64,000 bases of DNA from Thermomonas paludicola (GCF_024498955.1 NZ_CP093311.1:1240001-1304000), one strand, 5' to 3'. Counted from the first letter of the stretch, positions 49,078-58,567 are shown. A program made the numbers and translations. The notes: generated by a model not told the origin, from the letters alone.

Positions 49078-50324
49078 GCGACCGCCACGCGTGGTTGGCG
49101 CCAGCCCGGTTTGGCCAGCAGCAAATGGCAAACGCCGATGGAGCGCTCGCGGAAACCGCCTTCGCAGTAGGCCAAATAGAACTCCCACAGCCGAACGAAA
49201 CGTTCGTCGAACCCTTGTGCGCGCACTGCGGGCAACTGCGCGAGGAAGCGCTCACGCCAGGCGTGCAGCGTGCGTGCATAGGAATCGCCGAAGTCTTCCA
49301 TCGCCACCAGCGCCAGGTCGCTGTTGCGGGTTTTCGCATCCAGCATCGCGCTGACAGATGGGATGAAGCAGCCTGGAAAGACGTGCCGCTTGATGAAATC
49401 AACCGACTTCAGCGCCTGTTCGTAGCGGTGGTCTTCAATGGTGATGGCCTGCAGCAGCGCAAGCCCGTCGGGTTTCAGCAGGTGGCCCACCTGCCGGAAA
49501 TAGGCGTCCTGATAGTTTGCCCCCACGGCTTCGATCATCTCGATCGACACCAGTTTGTCGTAGCGTCCTTGCAGGTCGCGATAGTCGGACTGCAGCAGGG
49601 TGATGCGGTCGGCCAGACCGGCGGCGTGAACGCGCTCGCTGGCCAGCGTGAATTGTTCCTTCGAAATCGTGGTGGTGGTGACGTGGCACCCGTAGTGACG
49701 CGCCGCGTGCAGCGCAAAGCCGCCCCAGCCGGTGCCGATTTCAATCACGTTGTCTGCGGGCTTGAGATCCAGCTTGCGGCAGATGAGATCCAGCTTGCGC
49801 GTGGAGGCGGCTTCCAGCGTGTCGTCCTCGCCCCGCCAATAGGCGGAGGAGTACATCAGGTCCGGTGACAGGAACAGATCGAAGAACGCGTTGCCAAGAT
49901 CGTAATGCGCGGCGATGTTGCGCCGGCTGCCAATGCGCGTATTGCGGCGCAGCGCGTGCAGCGCTTGCATCGCCCAGCCGCCAAGCCGGGCCATGCCGGT
50001 TTCCATGCCATCCAGCAGGTCACGATGACGCACCAGCAGGCGAACCAGCCCGGCTAGGTCATTGCAGCGCCAGAGCCCATCCATGTAGGCCGCGCCAGCG
50101 CCCACGCTGCCGTTGGCGGCAACCGCCCGGTAGAACGCCGGATCAAGCACCTCGATCTCCACCAGCGGGCCATCGGTATCGCCGGCATCGAAGCCACCCA
50201 GCCCATCGCGCACCAGCAGGCGGCCGTGGCCGAACCCGCTCAGCCGCTCCAGCAGTCGCTGGCGCAGGAATCGATCCAGTGCGCCAAACGCAGGTGCATT
50301 GTCGGATTGAACGATCGCATTCAC
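49074..50324 (-). CDS. cfa: cyclopropane-fatty-acyl-phospholipid synthase family protein
   Basis: A full-length 416-residue CFA-type methyltransferase with its N-terminal domain. Motifs: [20 protein letters not shown], the SAM-binding [32 protein letters not shown] and the C-terminal [18 protein letters not shown]. It methylates the double bond of membrane acyl chains. In other bacteria the ChrR-controlled homologue (UfaM) makes methylated precursors of furan fatty acids, so that role is possible here. Confidence 0.88.
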   Translation of the reverse strand: MNAIVQSDNAPAFGALDRFLRQRLLERLSGFGHGRLLVRDGLGGFDAGDTDGPLVEIEVLDPAFYRAVAANGSVGAGAAYMDGLWRCNDLAGLVRLLVRHRDLLDGMETGMARLGGWAMQALHALRRNTRIGSRRNIAAHYDLGNAFFDLFLSPDLMYSSAYWRGEDDTLEAASTRKLDLICRKLDLKPADNVIEIGTGWGGFALHAARHYGCHVTTTTISKEQFTLASERVHAAGLADRITLLQSDYRDLQGRYDKLVSIEMIEAVGANYQDAYFRQVGHLLKPDGLALLQAITIEDHRYEQALKSVDFIKRHVFPGCFIPSVSAMLDAKTRNSDLALVAMEDFGDSYARTLHAWRERFLAQLPAVRAQGFDERFVRLWEFYLAYCEGGFRERSIGVCHLLLAKPGWRQPRVAVA

Positions 50325-51097
50325 GGCGGGTCTCCGGAAATTTCAGGATGGTGGTGGAACGGCGTGCGCTTCAGCCACAGGCGCAGCGCCTGCCAATAGA
50401 TCGCACCTACGACTTGCGCCGTCATCAGCGGGTAGCGATACAGCACGCGGGCCAGCGATGCCGCGTTCAAAGGCCGTCGTTGCAGTTGCAGATGGGCATC
50501 GAACTCGCGTCGCCCGTCGCGCAGGACATCCATGTGCACCAGCAGGTCATCGCCGGGCGCGCTGAAGCGCCAGTTGTAACGGCGATCCATGCCGACGAAG
50601 GGCGACACATGGAAGGTCTTGTCGAACTCCCAGCCCAGTACACGGCCATGCCGCGATGCGCCATCGCAGGGCAGCACGTAGGCATGGCGATGCAGCCACG
50701 GGGTGTTGGTGATTTCAGCCACGATGCAATCGAGGGTGAGCCCGTCGGCCGCATGGCAGTAGTAGAAGCTGACCGGATTGAAGATGAGCCCGCCGTAGCG
50801 GAGATGGGTGAGCAACCGCACCGGCCCCGCGGGACGCTTGCCGGTGGCGCGTTCAACGCAATCCTTCACGGCGTCCTTCAGCGAAGGCTGCGCAGGGTCC
50901 AGATAATCGGATCGCCGGAATTCCGCCAGGTTGCGCCGATCCGCCGACCACAGCCAACGCCCGCGGAACACTTCATCCAGCTCATCCAGGTCCAGGTACA
51001 ACTGGGCCATGCGATAGGAAAACGCATGCGCCCGCGGATGCATGCGCCGATGCCGCACGCTGCCTTCGTACACCGCGCTGTGCGGCGGCCCGCTCAT
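50321..51097 (-). CDS. DUF1365 family protein
   Basis: A 258-residue protein of the DUF1365 family. Blocks: [37 protein letters not shown] and [20 protein letters not shown]. Function unknown; it is almost always coupled to the flavoprotein and CFA-type genes found on both sides here. Start overlaps the flavoprotein stop by ATGA. Confidence 0.88.
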   Translation of the reverse strand: MSGPPHSAVYEGSVRHRRMHPRAHAFSYRMAQLYLDLDELDEVFRGRWLWSADRRNLAEFRRSDYLDPAQPSLKDAVKDCVERATGKRPAGPVRLLTHLRYGGLIFNPVSFYYCHAADGLTLDCIVAEITNTPWLHRHAYVLPCDGASRHGRVLGWEFDKTFHVSPFVGMDRRYNWRFSAPGDDLLVHMDVLRDGRREFDAHLQLQRRPLNAASLARVLYRYPLMTAQVVGAIYWQALRLWLKRTPFHHHPEISGDPP

Positions 51098-52380
51098 GAC
51101 CCGAACCCCGGCGAGGCGAGCGGTGCTGCACCTGCCTCGGGCCACGCAACGCCCAGCGCCGCACTGACATCCACCGCACTGCGCATGCCGTCTTCATGGA
51201 AGCCCCAGCCCCAGTACGCGCCGGCAAACCAGGTGCGATTGACGCCCTGGATTTCCGCCTTGCGACCCTGCGCCGTCACCGAAACGCGGGTATAAACGGG
51301 ATGGTCGTAGCGCATCGTCCGCAACACCTTGGCCGGGTCGATGGCATCGCTGCGGTTTAGGGTGACGACGAAGGGTTCGGGCGATGTCATCCCTTGCAAC
51401 AGGTTCATGCAATAGCTGACCGTGCAGGGCGCCTCCGGCGCCTCGGGAATGTAGGCATTCCACGCCGCCCACGCTTTGCGGTTGCGCGGCAACAGGGAGG
51501 CGTCGGTGTGCAGGACGACGTCATTGGCCTGGTAGGCAATGGCGCCGAGGATGTCGCGCTCGTTCGCGCTGGCATCGGCCAGCAAGGCCAGCGCCTGGTC
51601 GCTGTGGCAAGCCATCACGATGGCGTCATAACGCTCAACCCCAGTCGCACTGCTGACCGTCACGCCGTCTGCCGAACGCGTCACTGCGTGGACGGGACAG
51701 CGCACGCGCTCCTGCACCCGCCAGCGCGCACGCAGCGCCGCGACATACGCCGACGATCCACCGCGCACCACGCGCCATTGCGGCCGCCCGCTGACCTGCA
51801 ACATCTGGTGGTTGGCCATGAACTGCACCAGATAGCGTGCCGGAAACTGCAGGATCCTGGTTGGCGGAGACGACCACAGCGCAGACGCCATTGGCACCAG
51901 ATGCTGGTCACGAAAGGCATCGCCGTAGCGATGCTCGGCCAGCCATTCCCCCAGCGACGGACCGTGCGCCGTGCCTTCCAGCAGGGAAGGGGCTTGCCGG
52001 TAGAAGCGAAACAGATCACGGACCATGCCGATGAAACGCGGCGAAACCAGGTTCCGACGCTGGCAGAACAGCGTGTCCAGCGAGGTGGCGTTGTATTCCA
52101 GCCCGCTGCGCGCGTCGTGCGCCGCAAAGCTCATGGTGGTGGGCTGGCTGGCCACGCCATGTTCGTGAAACAGGCGGGTCAGCAGCGGATAGTGCACCGG
52201 GTTGTGGACGATGAAACCTGTATCCACCGCATGGCGCTGCCCGCGCAGGGTGACGTTGTGGGTGTGGGTATGGCCGCCGATGTAGTCATTGGCTTCAAAC
52301 AGCACCACCTCGTGCTGGCGCGACAACAGCCATGCGGCAGCCATGCCCGAGATGCCGGATCCGACGACAGCGATTCGCAT
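51094..52380 (-). CDS. FAD-dependent amine-oxidase-like oxidoreductase
   Basis: A 428-residue flavoprotein. The dinucleotide-binding motif [16 protein letters not shown] is at residues 5-20, and the C-terminal FAD block is [20 protein letters not shown]. Its relatives include desaturase-type flavoproteins acting on lipids (UfaD-like in furan fatty acid synthesis). It starts one base after the desaturase stop. Confidence 0.85.
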   Translation of the reverse strand: MRIAVVGSGISGMAAAWLLSRQHEVVLFEANDYIGGHTHTHNVTLRGQRHAVDTGFIVHNPVHYPLLTRLFHEHGVASQPTTMSFAAHDARSGLEYNATSLDTLFCQRRNLVSPRFIGMVRDLFRFYRQAPSLLEGTAHGPSLGEWLAEHRYGDAFRDQHLVPMASALWSSPPTRILQFPARYLVQFMANHQMLQVSGRPQWRVVRGGSSAYVAALRARWRVQERVRCPVHAVTRSADGVTVSSATGVERYDAIVMACHSDQALALLADASANERDILGAIAYQANDVVLHTDASLLPRNRKAWAAWNAYIPEAPEAPCTVSYCMNLLQGMTSPEPFVVTLNRSDAIDPAKVLRTMRYDHPVYTRVSVTAQGRKAEIQGVNRTWFAGAYWGWGFHEDGMRSAVDVSAALGVAWPEAGAAPLASPGFGS

Positions 52381-52381
52381 G

Positions 52382-53347
52382 TCAGTGCTCCGCCTTCGCC
52401 AGCACCCACGCCGGAACCGGCTTCAGGTCGCGCACCAGGCCAAGCATCGACAGCAGCATCAGGCCGTACCAGGTCAGGTCGATTTCCCACCAGCGGAAGC
52501 CCTGGCGGGCGCTGCTGGAATAGAAGTGATGATTGTTGTGCCAGCCCTCGCCGAAGGTGAGCAGGGCCAGCCACAGGCTGTTCCGGCTGTTGTCGTTGGT
52601 CTGGAAGCGACGCGAGCCAAACCGATGCGCCAGCGAATTGATGGTCACGGTCGCGTGGAACAGCACCACGGTGGAGACGAAAAACCCCCACACCAGCAAC
52701 TGCGCGCCACTGGTGCGCAACCCTGGCCATGCCGATTGCAGCCATTCGCCCAGCGCATACAGCCCTGCCGCCATCGCCAGCGGCACCACCACGTCAAATC
52801 GATCCAGCCAGCGCAGTTCGGGATAGCGTGCCAGATCGGGCACGCGTGCCAGGTCGGTGGCAAACGCGCGACGGGTGAGGAACCAGCCGACATGGCTTTG
52901 CCAGAAGCCATGCACGGCAGGCGAGTGCAGGTCGAGCGGCGAGTCGGCGTTGCGGTGATGGTGCCGATGATGGGCCGCCCACCACAGCGGGCCGCGCTGC
53001 ACGCTGGCCGCGCCGATCACGGCGAACGCGAATTGCAGGGCGCGCGATGTACGGAACGTCTTGTGCGAGAAATAGCGGTGATAGAACCCGGTGATGGCGA
53101 ACATCCTGACGGCATACAGCAGGCCAGCCACCAGCACCGCCAGCGGCGACACGCCGACCCAAAGGAGGCCTGCACAGCCCAGGTGCAACAGGACGAAAGG
53201 CGCGGCGCGGAGCCAGTCGATACGGCTGCCATCCGCGCCGTCCGGGGCAGGCGCGGCCGCCGCGGTATCGAACCATTGGCGCAGGCTGCGGCCCATGGCG
53301 CGGGAAGCGGGGGGAGCGATTGCCGAGTTCCGGGGCATTGCGGGCAT
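52382..53347 (-). CDS. membrane acyl-CoA (delta-9 type) desaturase
   Basis: A 321-residue di-iron fatty-acid desaturase with four membrane helices and all three histidine boxes: HRYFSHKTF, HHRHHHRNAD and EGWHNNHHFYS. It introduces a double bond in acyl chains, giving substrate for the methyltransferases downstream. First gene of the eight-gene operon; the promoter GTACG...GGATGC (minus strand GCATCC-16-CGTAC) ends 20 bases before its start. ATG at 53338 is an alternative. Confidence 0.9.
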   Translation of the reverse strand: MPAMPRNSAIAPPASRAMGRSLRQWFDTAAAAPAPDGADGSRIDWLRAAPFVLLHLGCAGLLWVGVSPLAVLVAGLLYAVRMFAITGFYHRYFSHKTFRTSRALQFAFAVIGAASVQRGPLWWAAHHRHHHRNADSPLDLHSPAVHGFWQSHVGWFLTRRAFATDLARVPDLARYPELRWLDRFDVVVPLAMAAGLYALGEWLQSAWPGLRTSGAQLLVWGFFVSTVVLFHATVTINSLAHRFGSRRFQTNDNSRNSLWLALLTFGEGWHNNHHFYSSSARQGFRWWEIDLTWYGLMLLSMLGLVRDLKPVPAWVLAKAEH

Positions 53348-53366
53348 CCAGTGCGGTTTTCAGGTA

Positions 53367-53393
53367 GTACGCGGCCGGGAGCCGAACGGATGC
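53367..53393 (-). promoter_or_regulatory. ECF-sigma promoter of the desaturase operon
   Basis: On the minus strand GCATCC, 16 bases, CGTAC. Identical layout to five other sites nearby. It should drive eight genes from the desaturase to the lipocalin. Confidence 0.8.
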
Positions 53394-53415
53394 AGTGCGC
53401 GATCCATGTCCCGCA

Positions 53416-53442
53416 GCATCCATTTCGCCCGAATCCACGTAA
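53416..53442 (+). promoter_or_regulatory. ECF-sigma promoter of the sigma/anti-sigma operon
   Basis: GCATCC, 16 bases, CGTAA, about 100 bases before the sigma-factor start. It implies autoregulation, as is usual for ECF sigma factors. Confidence 0.8.
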
Positions 53443-53538
53443 GAGCCGGCAGACACCCCCTGCACCGCTGGTGATTGCCCTAACATGCGACCTGAACCCA
53501 CCCATGGAACCCTGTCGCCCTTCGAGGCGGCCAGAGTC

Positions 53539-54114
53539 ATGTCGATCAGCGATACCAAACCCGGCGACCCCGGCTATTGGGCCGCGCAAATGCGGGCGGT
53601 GTCGCACGCACGCGACCAGGCCAGCTTCATGCGCATCTACGATCATTTCGCGCCGCGCGTGCGCCTCTACCTGCGCGGGCTGGGTGCGCCGGCGCCGGTG
53701 GCGGAGGAGTTGTCGCAGGAGGCCCTGTTCCGTCTCTGGCAACGCGCCGACAGTTACGACGCCGCGCGCAGCACGGTCGCCACATGGCTGTTCCGCATCG
53801 CCCGCAACCTGCACATCGACCGCCTGCGCCGCGAGAGCAACTGGATGCCGGTGGACGGGGCGCTGGAGCTGGAAGAGGAAGAAACCGACAGCCCGGATTT
53901 TTCGTCGGCTGAAAGCTTCACCGCCCACGCAGATTTGAACGAACGGATCGAGCGACTGCCCGCGATCCAGGCAAGGTTGATTCGCATGTCGTATTTCGAA
54001 GCAAAATCGCACCAGCAGATTGCCGATGAACTGGGCATGCCGCTGGGCACGGTCAAGTCATCCATTCGCCGCGCCTTCCAGCGCCTGCAATCCAGCGTGC
54101 AGGGGGCCGCATGA
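53539..54114 (+). CDS. ECF sigma factor, ChrR-associated (ECF11-like)
   Basis: A 191-residue extracytoplasmic-function sigma factor. Region 2: MRIYDHFAPRVRLYL, EELSQEALFRLWQRADSYD, ATWLFRIARNLHIDRLRRES. Region 4: IQARLIRMSYFEAKSHQQIA and GMPLGTVKSSIRRAF. It is paired by ATGA overlap with a ChrR-type anti-sigma. In Rhodobacter this pair (RpoE-ChrR) responds to singlet oxygen. The ATG at 53539 has AGAG upstream; an ATG at 53485 would add 18 residues. Confidence 0.92.
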   Translation: MSISDTKPGDPGYWAAQMRAVSHARDQASFMRIYDHFAPRVRLYLRGLGAPAPVAEELSQEALFRLWQRADSYDAARSTVATWLFRIARNLHIDRLRRESNWMPVDGALELEEEETDSPDFSSAESFTAHADLNERIERLPAIQARLIRMSYFEAKSHQQIADELGMPLGTVKSSIRRAFQRLQSSVQGAA

Positions 54115-54782
54115 TGCCCATCCATCATCTGGATTCCGCCACGCTGGTCAGCCATGCCGCAGGCGCGTTGTCGCCGGAATTGGCTGCGGTGGCGGCAACC
54201 CATCTTGGCGTGTGCGCGCATTGCCGTCGCTTGCTGGCCGACGCCGAGCGTGTTGGCGGTGCCCTACTGCAACAGCAACAGCCGGCCACTCAGGATTCCG
54301 GCAGTGCCAGCCGGTTGCGTCAGGACATGCTGGCGCGCATGCAGGCGCCGCTGCCGGCCAGCAGCGATGCCGCGCCGAAGCCAACGACGCAGCACGCGGC
54401 GGATCAGTTGCCACGCCCGCTGCAGCCGTACTTCGGCAAGGCCTGGAAAGACCTGCGCTGGCGCTGGATGGCGCCGGGCGTGCACATGATTCGCGCCGCC
54501 CGCACCAGCGGCGACACGTTGATCCTGCTGAAGATCGCGCCAGGCAAGAGCATGCCCGTGCACAGCCACCAGGGCAGCGAGCTGACCCAGATCCTGCGCG
54601 GGGCCTACGACGATGCCCTGGGTCACTTCGGGCCGGGTGACATTGCGGATCTGGATGCCGACGTGGAACACCAGCCGGTCACCTCGCCAGGCGTGCCCTG
54701 CATTTGCGTGGCGGCCCTCGATGGCCCCCTGCGCTTCCGGGGCTGGCTGGCGCGCAAGCTGCAACCGATGGTGGGGCTCTGA
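54111..54782 (+). CDS. chrR: ChrR-type zinc/cupin anti-sigma factor
   Basis: A 223-residue anti-sigma factor. The N-terminal zinc anti-sigma domain has HLGVCAHCRR (H-x3-C-x2-C) with an upstream histidine; the C-terminal cupin has the metal ligands PVHSHQGSELTQ and DADVEHQP, as in Rhodobacter ChrR. The cupin is needed for release of the sigma factor by singlet oxygen. A glutamine-rich linker separates the domains. Confidence 0.92.
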   Translation: MMPIHHLDSATLVSHAAGALSPELAAVAATHLGVCAHCRRLLADAERVGGALLQQQQPATQDSGSASRLRQDMLARMQAPLPASSDAAPKPTTQHAADQLPRPLQPYFGKAWKDLRWRWMAPGVHMIRAARTSGDTLILLKIAPGKSMPVHSHQGSELTQILRGAYDDALGHFGPGDIADLDADVEHQPVTSPGVPCICVAALDGPLRFRGWLARKLQPMVGL

Positions 54783-54791
54783 ACACGGAGA

Positions 54792-54820
54792 AGCCGGCGC
54801 CAGGTTTGCCTGGCCCGGCT
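54792..54820. terminator. stem-loop between convergent chrR and folE
   Basis: AGCCGG and GCCAGG pair with CCTGGC and CCGGCT around a TTTG loop, with one bulged C. No T-run on either side, so bidirectional termination is only a possibility. Confidence 0.45.
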
Positions 54821-54844
54821 CGATCACGAGCGCATCGCGTTGGC

Positions 54845-55567
54845 TCAGTCGCCGCGATGGCGTAACGACAGGAATTCCTTGCGCAGCGAAGCATCCGACA
54901 GGAATCGCCCGCGCATCACGCTATTGAGCATCTTCGACTGGTCGTCCTTCACGCCACGCCAGTGCATGCAGTAGTGGTCGGCTTCCATCACCACCGCAAT
55001 TCCGTCCGGCTTGAGGCGTTCTTCCAGCAGGTTGGCGATCTGGCTGACCGCTTCCTCCTGGATCTGCGGACGGCTCATGAGCCAGTCGATCAACCGTGCG
55101 TACTTGGACAGGCCAATCAGGTTGGAGTCGGCATTGGGCAGCACGCCAACCCAGACCCGGCCCATGATCGGGCACAGGTGGTGCGAGCAGGCACTGCGCA
55201 CGCGCATCGGGCCGACGATCATCAGCTCGTTCAAACGCTCGGCATTGGGGAATTCGGTGACTGCGGGTGCTGCCTGATAACGTCCCGCGAATAATTCGCG
55301 CACGAACATCTTCGCCAGGCGCTTGCCGGTGTCGTGCGTGTTGTGGTCGTTGTCCACATCGATGACCAGCGCGCGCAGCATCTCCTGCGCCTTCGCAGCG
55401 ACCTCATGCTCGATGGCGGCCAGGTCGTCATCCTGCAGGTATGCGGCGATGTTGTCGTTGGCATGGAAGCGGGCCCCGGCCGAACGCAGGCGCTCGCGCA
55501 CGCGCTGCGAGCCGGGGCAAGTGGCAAGGCGCTGGATGGTTGCAGGTTCGCGCAGTGGGTGCGACAT
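54845..55567 (-). CDS. folE: GTP cyclohydrolase I
   Basis: Makes 7,8-dihydroneopterin triphosphate, the first step of folate and pterin synthesis. The 240 residues show the zinc-site motif CSHHLCPIMGRVWVGVLP and MEADHYCMHWRGVKDDQSKM. It carries an ECF-type promoter, so here it is part of the stress regulon; a link to the folate or pterin antenna of the nearby photolyase is plausible. A second, housekeeping copy may exist elsewhere. The leader contains two inverted repeats. Confidence 0.92.
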   Translation of the reverse strand: MSHPLREPATIQRLATCPGSQRVRERLRSAGARFHANDNIAAYLQDDDLAAIEHEVAAKAQEMLRALVIDVDNDHNTHDTGKRLAKMFVRELFAGRYQAAPAVTEFPNAERLNELMIVGPMRVRSACSHHLCPIMGRVWVGVLPNADSNLIGLSKYARLIDWLMSRPQIQEEAVSQIANLLEERLKPDGIAVVMEADHYCMHWRGVKDDQSKMLNSVMRGRFLSDASLRKEFLSLRHRGD

Positions 55568-55600
55568 GGCATGACCTCGGAGGCGGGGAGGGAACAGCGT

Positions 55601-55646
55601 GTGGTAGCGGTACCACCCGATCGCGACGGGCAGGTTGCGCAACCTG
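55601..55646 (-). promoter_or_regulatory. two inverted repeats in the folE leader
   Basis: GTGGTA, four bases, TACCAC at 55601-55616, and the perfect 16-base palindrome CAGGTTGCGCAACCTG at 55631-55646. Both lie between the predicted promoter and the start codon. They could be an operator for a dimeric regulator or mRNA hairpins. Confidence 0.5.
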
Positions 55647-55656
55647 TCAGGTTCAT

Positions 55657-55683
55657 CTACGCGGGTTGCCGGGAATTGGATGC
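55657..55683 (-). promoter_or_regulatory. ECF-sigma promoter of folE
   Basis: On the minus strand GCATCC, 16 bases, CGTAG, 90 bases before the folE start. Confidence 0.78.
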
Positions 55684-55747
55684 GCTGCGGGTCGTCCCGG
55701 TACTGGCTGAATCGCAAGCCCGTGCAAGCGCCACCGCCCGGGAGGCA

Positions 55748-56323
55748 TTACCTGCACTCGCCGTGGAACGTGTCGCGGCCGGCGTCGTGCTCTGGCCAGC
55801 GTTGCGGCACCCGTTCGATTCGGCTGGCGTCGTAACCCAGCTTGGCCGCGCGCGCCAGCATCGCTTGATAGTCGTCCTCGGACACCGTCGGGGTGCGCGC
55901 CATGTACCAGAAATAATCGCGGGCATCGCGCACGACCATCACCTGGCTGTAATCCGGCGCCAACCATCCCACCAGGTACTGCGCCTTGAACACGCCGAAG
56001 AAGCGCACCTTCCACTCGGCATTGCGCGTGCCCGGCACCACCGTGGCATCGGAATGGATCAGCTTGACTGGCACATCGAAGCCGCCCGGGCGATGGCGGA
56101 ACCAGGTGCACACATGGCCGTTGCGATCAAGCCGGTAGGTTTCCACTGCATTGTGGCCGCCCCGCTCGAAGCGCGTCGGGATGGTGGCGATGACATACCA
56201 GCGCCCCATGAAGCGCGGGAGATCCACCGAGTCCACCGGGCGAATGGGCGCATTGGCCTGTGCGCAACCAGACAGCAGTGCCGCCAGTACCAGCGAACGG
56301 GTGGATGTCATGAGGCTGCGCAT
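55748..56323 (-). CDS. blc: lipocalin lipoprotein
   Basis: A 191-residue lipocalin with a lipobox (LLSGC), so probably anchored in the outer membrane like E. coli Blc. The core GRWYVIATIPTRFERGG and DYFWYMARTP closely parallels the secreted paralogue at 46101. The start is the ATG at 56323; a GTG three codons upstream and an ATG at 56311 are alternatives. It carries its own ECF-type promoter, divergent from the reductase gene. Confidence 0.9.
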   Translation of the reverse strand: MRSLMTSTRSLVLAALLSGCAQANAPIRPVDSVDLPRFMGRWYVIATIPTRFERGGHNAVETYRLDRNGHVCTWFRHRPGGFDVPVKLIHSDATVVPGTRNAEWKVRFFGVFKAQYLVGWLAPDYSQVMVVRDARDYFWYMARTPTVSEDDYQAMLARAAKLGYDASRIERVPQRWPEHDAGRDTFHGECR

Positions 56324-56353
56324 GGGAGGCACACGTTGCGGGATTGCCTGAAC

Positions 56354-56380
56354 TTACGCAGCGTGACCCATTCTGGATGC
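56354..56380 (-). promoter_or_regulatory. ECF-sigma promoter of the lipocalin lipoprotein gene
   Basis: On the minus strand GCATCC, 16 bases, CGTAAG. Its -35 lies 12 bases from the -35 of the divergent promoter at 56393. Confidence 0.8.
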
Positions 56381-56392
56381 AGCCGGTGGCGC

Positions 56393-56419
56393 GCATCCGC
56401 GGCACGCCTCAGTGCGTAA
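56393..56419 (+). promoter_or_regulatory. ECF-sigma promoter of the NAD(P)-binding reductase gene
   Basis: GCATCC, 16 bases, CGTAA on the plus strand, divergent from the lipocalin promoter. It overlaps the GTG that would otherwise be the earliest start of the downstream frame. Confidence 0.8.
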
Positions 56420-56468
56420 CCCTTTCGGAATGCCCAAGACGATGCACGAAACGATGGTGGGAACGACG

Positions 56469-57152
56469 ATGACGAAGCAACATGTTCTTCTGGTGGGCGC
56501 GACAGGCCTGGTAGGGCAGGGCGTGCTGGATGTGCTGCTGCGGGCGCCGGAAGTGAGCGCCGTGACCGTATTGGTTCGGCGTCCATTCCCCGCGGCGCAT
56601 GACAAGGTTCGCGTGCTGCAGGTGGCGGAATTCACCGGCGCATCATTGTCGGCGCTGGACCTGGCGGGTCTGGATGCCTGCTTTTACTGCGCTGGCCCGC
56701 TGCCGGTGGGGATGTCCGAAGCGGATTACAGAGACGCGACCGTGGGCGCGCTGCAGCACGTGGTAGAGGCGTATGCCGCGGTGAATCCCGCCGGCTTCGT
56801 CGCCTATGTCTCCGGACTCGGCGCCAACCCACGGAGCCGATTGATGCCGCTGCGTGTCAAGGGGCAGGCGGAGCAGATGCTGGCATCCGCAGGCATTGCT
56901 CATGCCTGCCTGCGTCCCGGCGTGATCCGGCCCGTCCTCGCGGAACGCTCGCCACACGCGTGGCGGCGCATCGTCTATGTCGCGGGTGCCCCGTTGCTGG
57001 CGTTCGGATCGAGATTTCTGCCATCGGTGTTCACCACCACCCAGGCAATTGGCGATTGCATGCTGTGCCTGGCGTTGAAGAACGACGACCCACCCCGCAT
57101 CGTCGAGAACCTGCACATCGTGCGCACCCGGACATCCCGCAGCGCTGCCTAG
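56469..57152 (+). CDS. NAD(P)-binding atypical short-chain reductase
   Basis: A 227-residue Rossmann-fold protein of the NAD(P)H-binding (HTATIP2/YbjT-like) type, with GATGLVGQGVLDVLL at the N-terminus. The frame is open to 56412, but the promoter -10 lies at 56415-56419, so translation must begin later; the ATG at 56469 has GTGGGA upstream. Substrate unknown. Its 3' end overlaps the photolyase stop convergently. Confidence 0.82.
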   Translation: MTKQHVLLVGATGLVGQGVLDVLLRAPEVSAVTVLVRRPFPAAHDKVRVLQVAEFTGASLSALDLAGLDACFYCAGPLPVGMSEADYRDATVGALQHVVEAYAAVNPAGFVAYVSGLGANPRSRLMPLRVKGQAEQMLASAGIAHACLRPGVIRPVLAERSPHAWRRIVYVAGAPLLAFGSRFLPSVFTTTQAIGDCMLCLALKNDDPPRIVENLHIVRTRTSRSAA

Positions 57153-58567
57153 CGCGCGGCCAGCTGCGACCATGCAGCCAGAGCCGCTTCGCGTGATCGG
57201 GCCATGTCCACCATGGGGGCAGGGTAGCCGCAGGCGGACAACGTGGACGCATGCCGCCATCCCTCATGGATGGTCTTTGCCGGCAGGCCGGTCAGTTCCG
57301 GCAACCATCGCTTGAGATAGGTGGCCTCGGGATCGAACTTGGCGGCCTGCACATACGGGTTGAACACGCGGAAATAGGGCGCGGCATCGGCGCCACATCC
57401 TGCAACCCATTGCCAGCCCAGGGTGTTGCTGGCCAGATCGGCATCGACCAGCGTGTCCCAGAACCAGCGCGCGCCATGGTGCCAATGCTGGCGAAGGTTC
57501 TTGGTCAGAAAGCTGGCGGCCACCATGCGCACGCGGTTGTGCATCCAGCCGGTATGCCAAAGCTCGCGCATGCCGGCGTCCACCAGCGGAATGCCGGTGC
57601 GCCCGCGCTGCCAACGCGCGACTGCAGTGGCGTCTTGGCGGGCCCAGTGGAACGCGTCAAAGCGCGGATTGAAATTCGCATGCGGCGTGTCGGGGAAGTG
57701 GTAGAGCAGGTGATGCGCGAAGTCGCGCCAACCCAGTTCACGCAGGAACGGCTCAAGGTCGGGGCGCCGCTGCACGCTCATGCGTTCGGTTCGCTGGATC
57801 AGCGCATGATGGATTTGCGCGGGCGTGATCTCGCCGAAATGCAGATGCGGCGACAGGCGTGACGTGCCGTGCCGCGCCGGCAGGTCGCGCCCGTTGGCAT
57901 AACCCGCCAGCGCATCGTCGGCAAAGATCTCAAGCAATTCCTGCGCACCGGCCTCGCCGGGTTGCCATGCAGCGGCCAATCCACCGGCCCAGGGGCGCGT
58001 GGGCAGCAAGTGCAGTGCCTGCAGCGGCAAACTGCCGGGCAGGGCCAGCCAGTGCCTTGCGCGTGCCACGGGCAACGGCGCCGCCACCGGCAACTGCGTG
58101 CGCAGCTTGCGCCAGAACGGCGTGAACACCCGATAGGGCTTGCCCTCACCGGTCGCCAGTGCCCACGGCTCACTCCACACATTGCCGGCATGACTGTGCA
58201 CCGCAATCCCGTCTTCGCGCAGCGCGGCCTTCAGCCGGGTGTCACGTGCAATGCTGGCGGGCTCGTAATGGCGGCACCAGTACACCGCGCTGGCGCCTGA
58301 GGCTTGAATGAGTGACCGCAAGGATTCCAGCGCATTCCCACTGGCGACATGCAGGCTGGCGCCTTGGGTTGCCAGCGCGCTCTGCAAACTCTCGAGCCCG
58401 TGATGCAGCCACCAGCGACTGGCTGCACCCGGCGCCCACGGTGCATCGTCCTGCGGCGCATGGATATACACCGGCAACACCCGATCATGCTCTGCGCATG
58501 CCGCGAACAGGGCGGGATGATCCGCCACACGCAAATCGCGCCGGAACAGCACCAGAGCCGTACTCAT
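57149..58567 (-). CDS. phrB: deoxyribodipyrimidine photolyase
   Basis: A class I CPD photolyase of 472 residues that repairs UV pyrimidine dimers using blue light. The N-terminal antenna domain starts MSTALVLFRRDLRVADHPAL. The FAD domain has DAGMRELWHTGWMHNRVRM, ASFLTKNLRQHWHHGARWF and the WQWVAGCGADAAPYFRVFNP block. ATG at 58567 is chosen over the TTG one codon earlier. Its promoter is a sixth ECF-type site. Confidence 0.95.
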   Translation of the reverse strand: MSTALVLFRRDLRVADHPALFAACAEHDRVLPVYIHAPQDDAPWAPGAASRWWLHHGLESLQSALATQGASLHVASGNALESLRSLIQASGASAVYWCRHYEPASIARDTRLKAALREDGIAVHSHAGNVWSEPWALATGEGKPYRVFTPFWRKLRTQLPVAAPLPVARARHWLALPGSLPLQALHLLPTRPWAGGLAAAWQPGEAGAQELLEIFADDALAGYANGRDLPARHGTSRLSPHLHFGEITPAQIHHALIQRTERMSVQRRPDLEPFLRELGWRDFAHHLLYHFPDTPHANFNPRFDAFHWARQDATAVARWQRGRTGIPLVDAGMRELWHTGWMHNRVRMVAASFLTKNLRQHWHHGARWFWDTLVDADLASNTLGWQWVAGCGADAAPYFRVFNPYVQAAKFDPEATYLKRWLPELTGLPAKTIHEGWRHASTLSACGYPAPMVDMARSREAALAAWSQLAAR

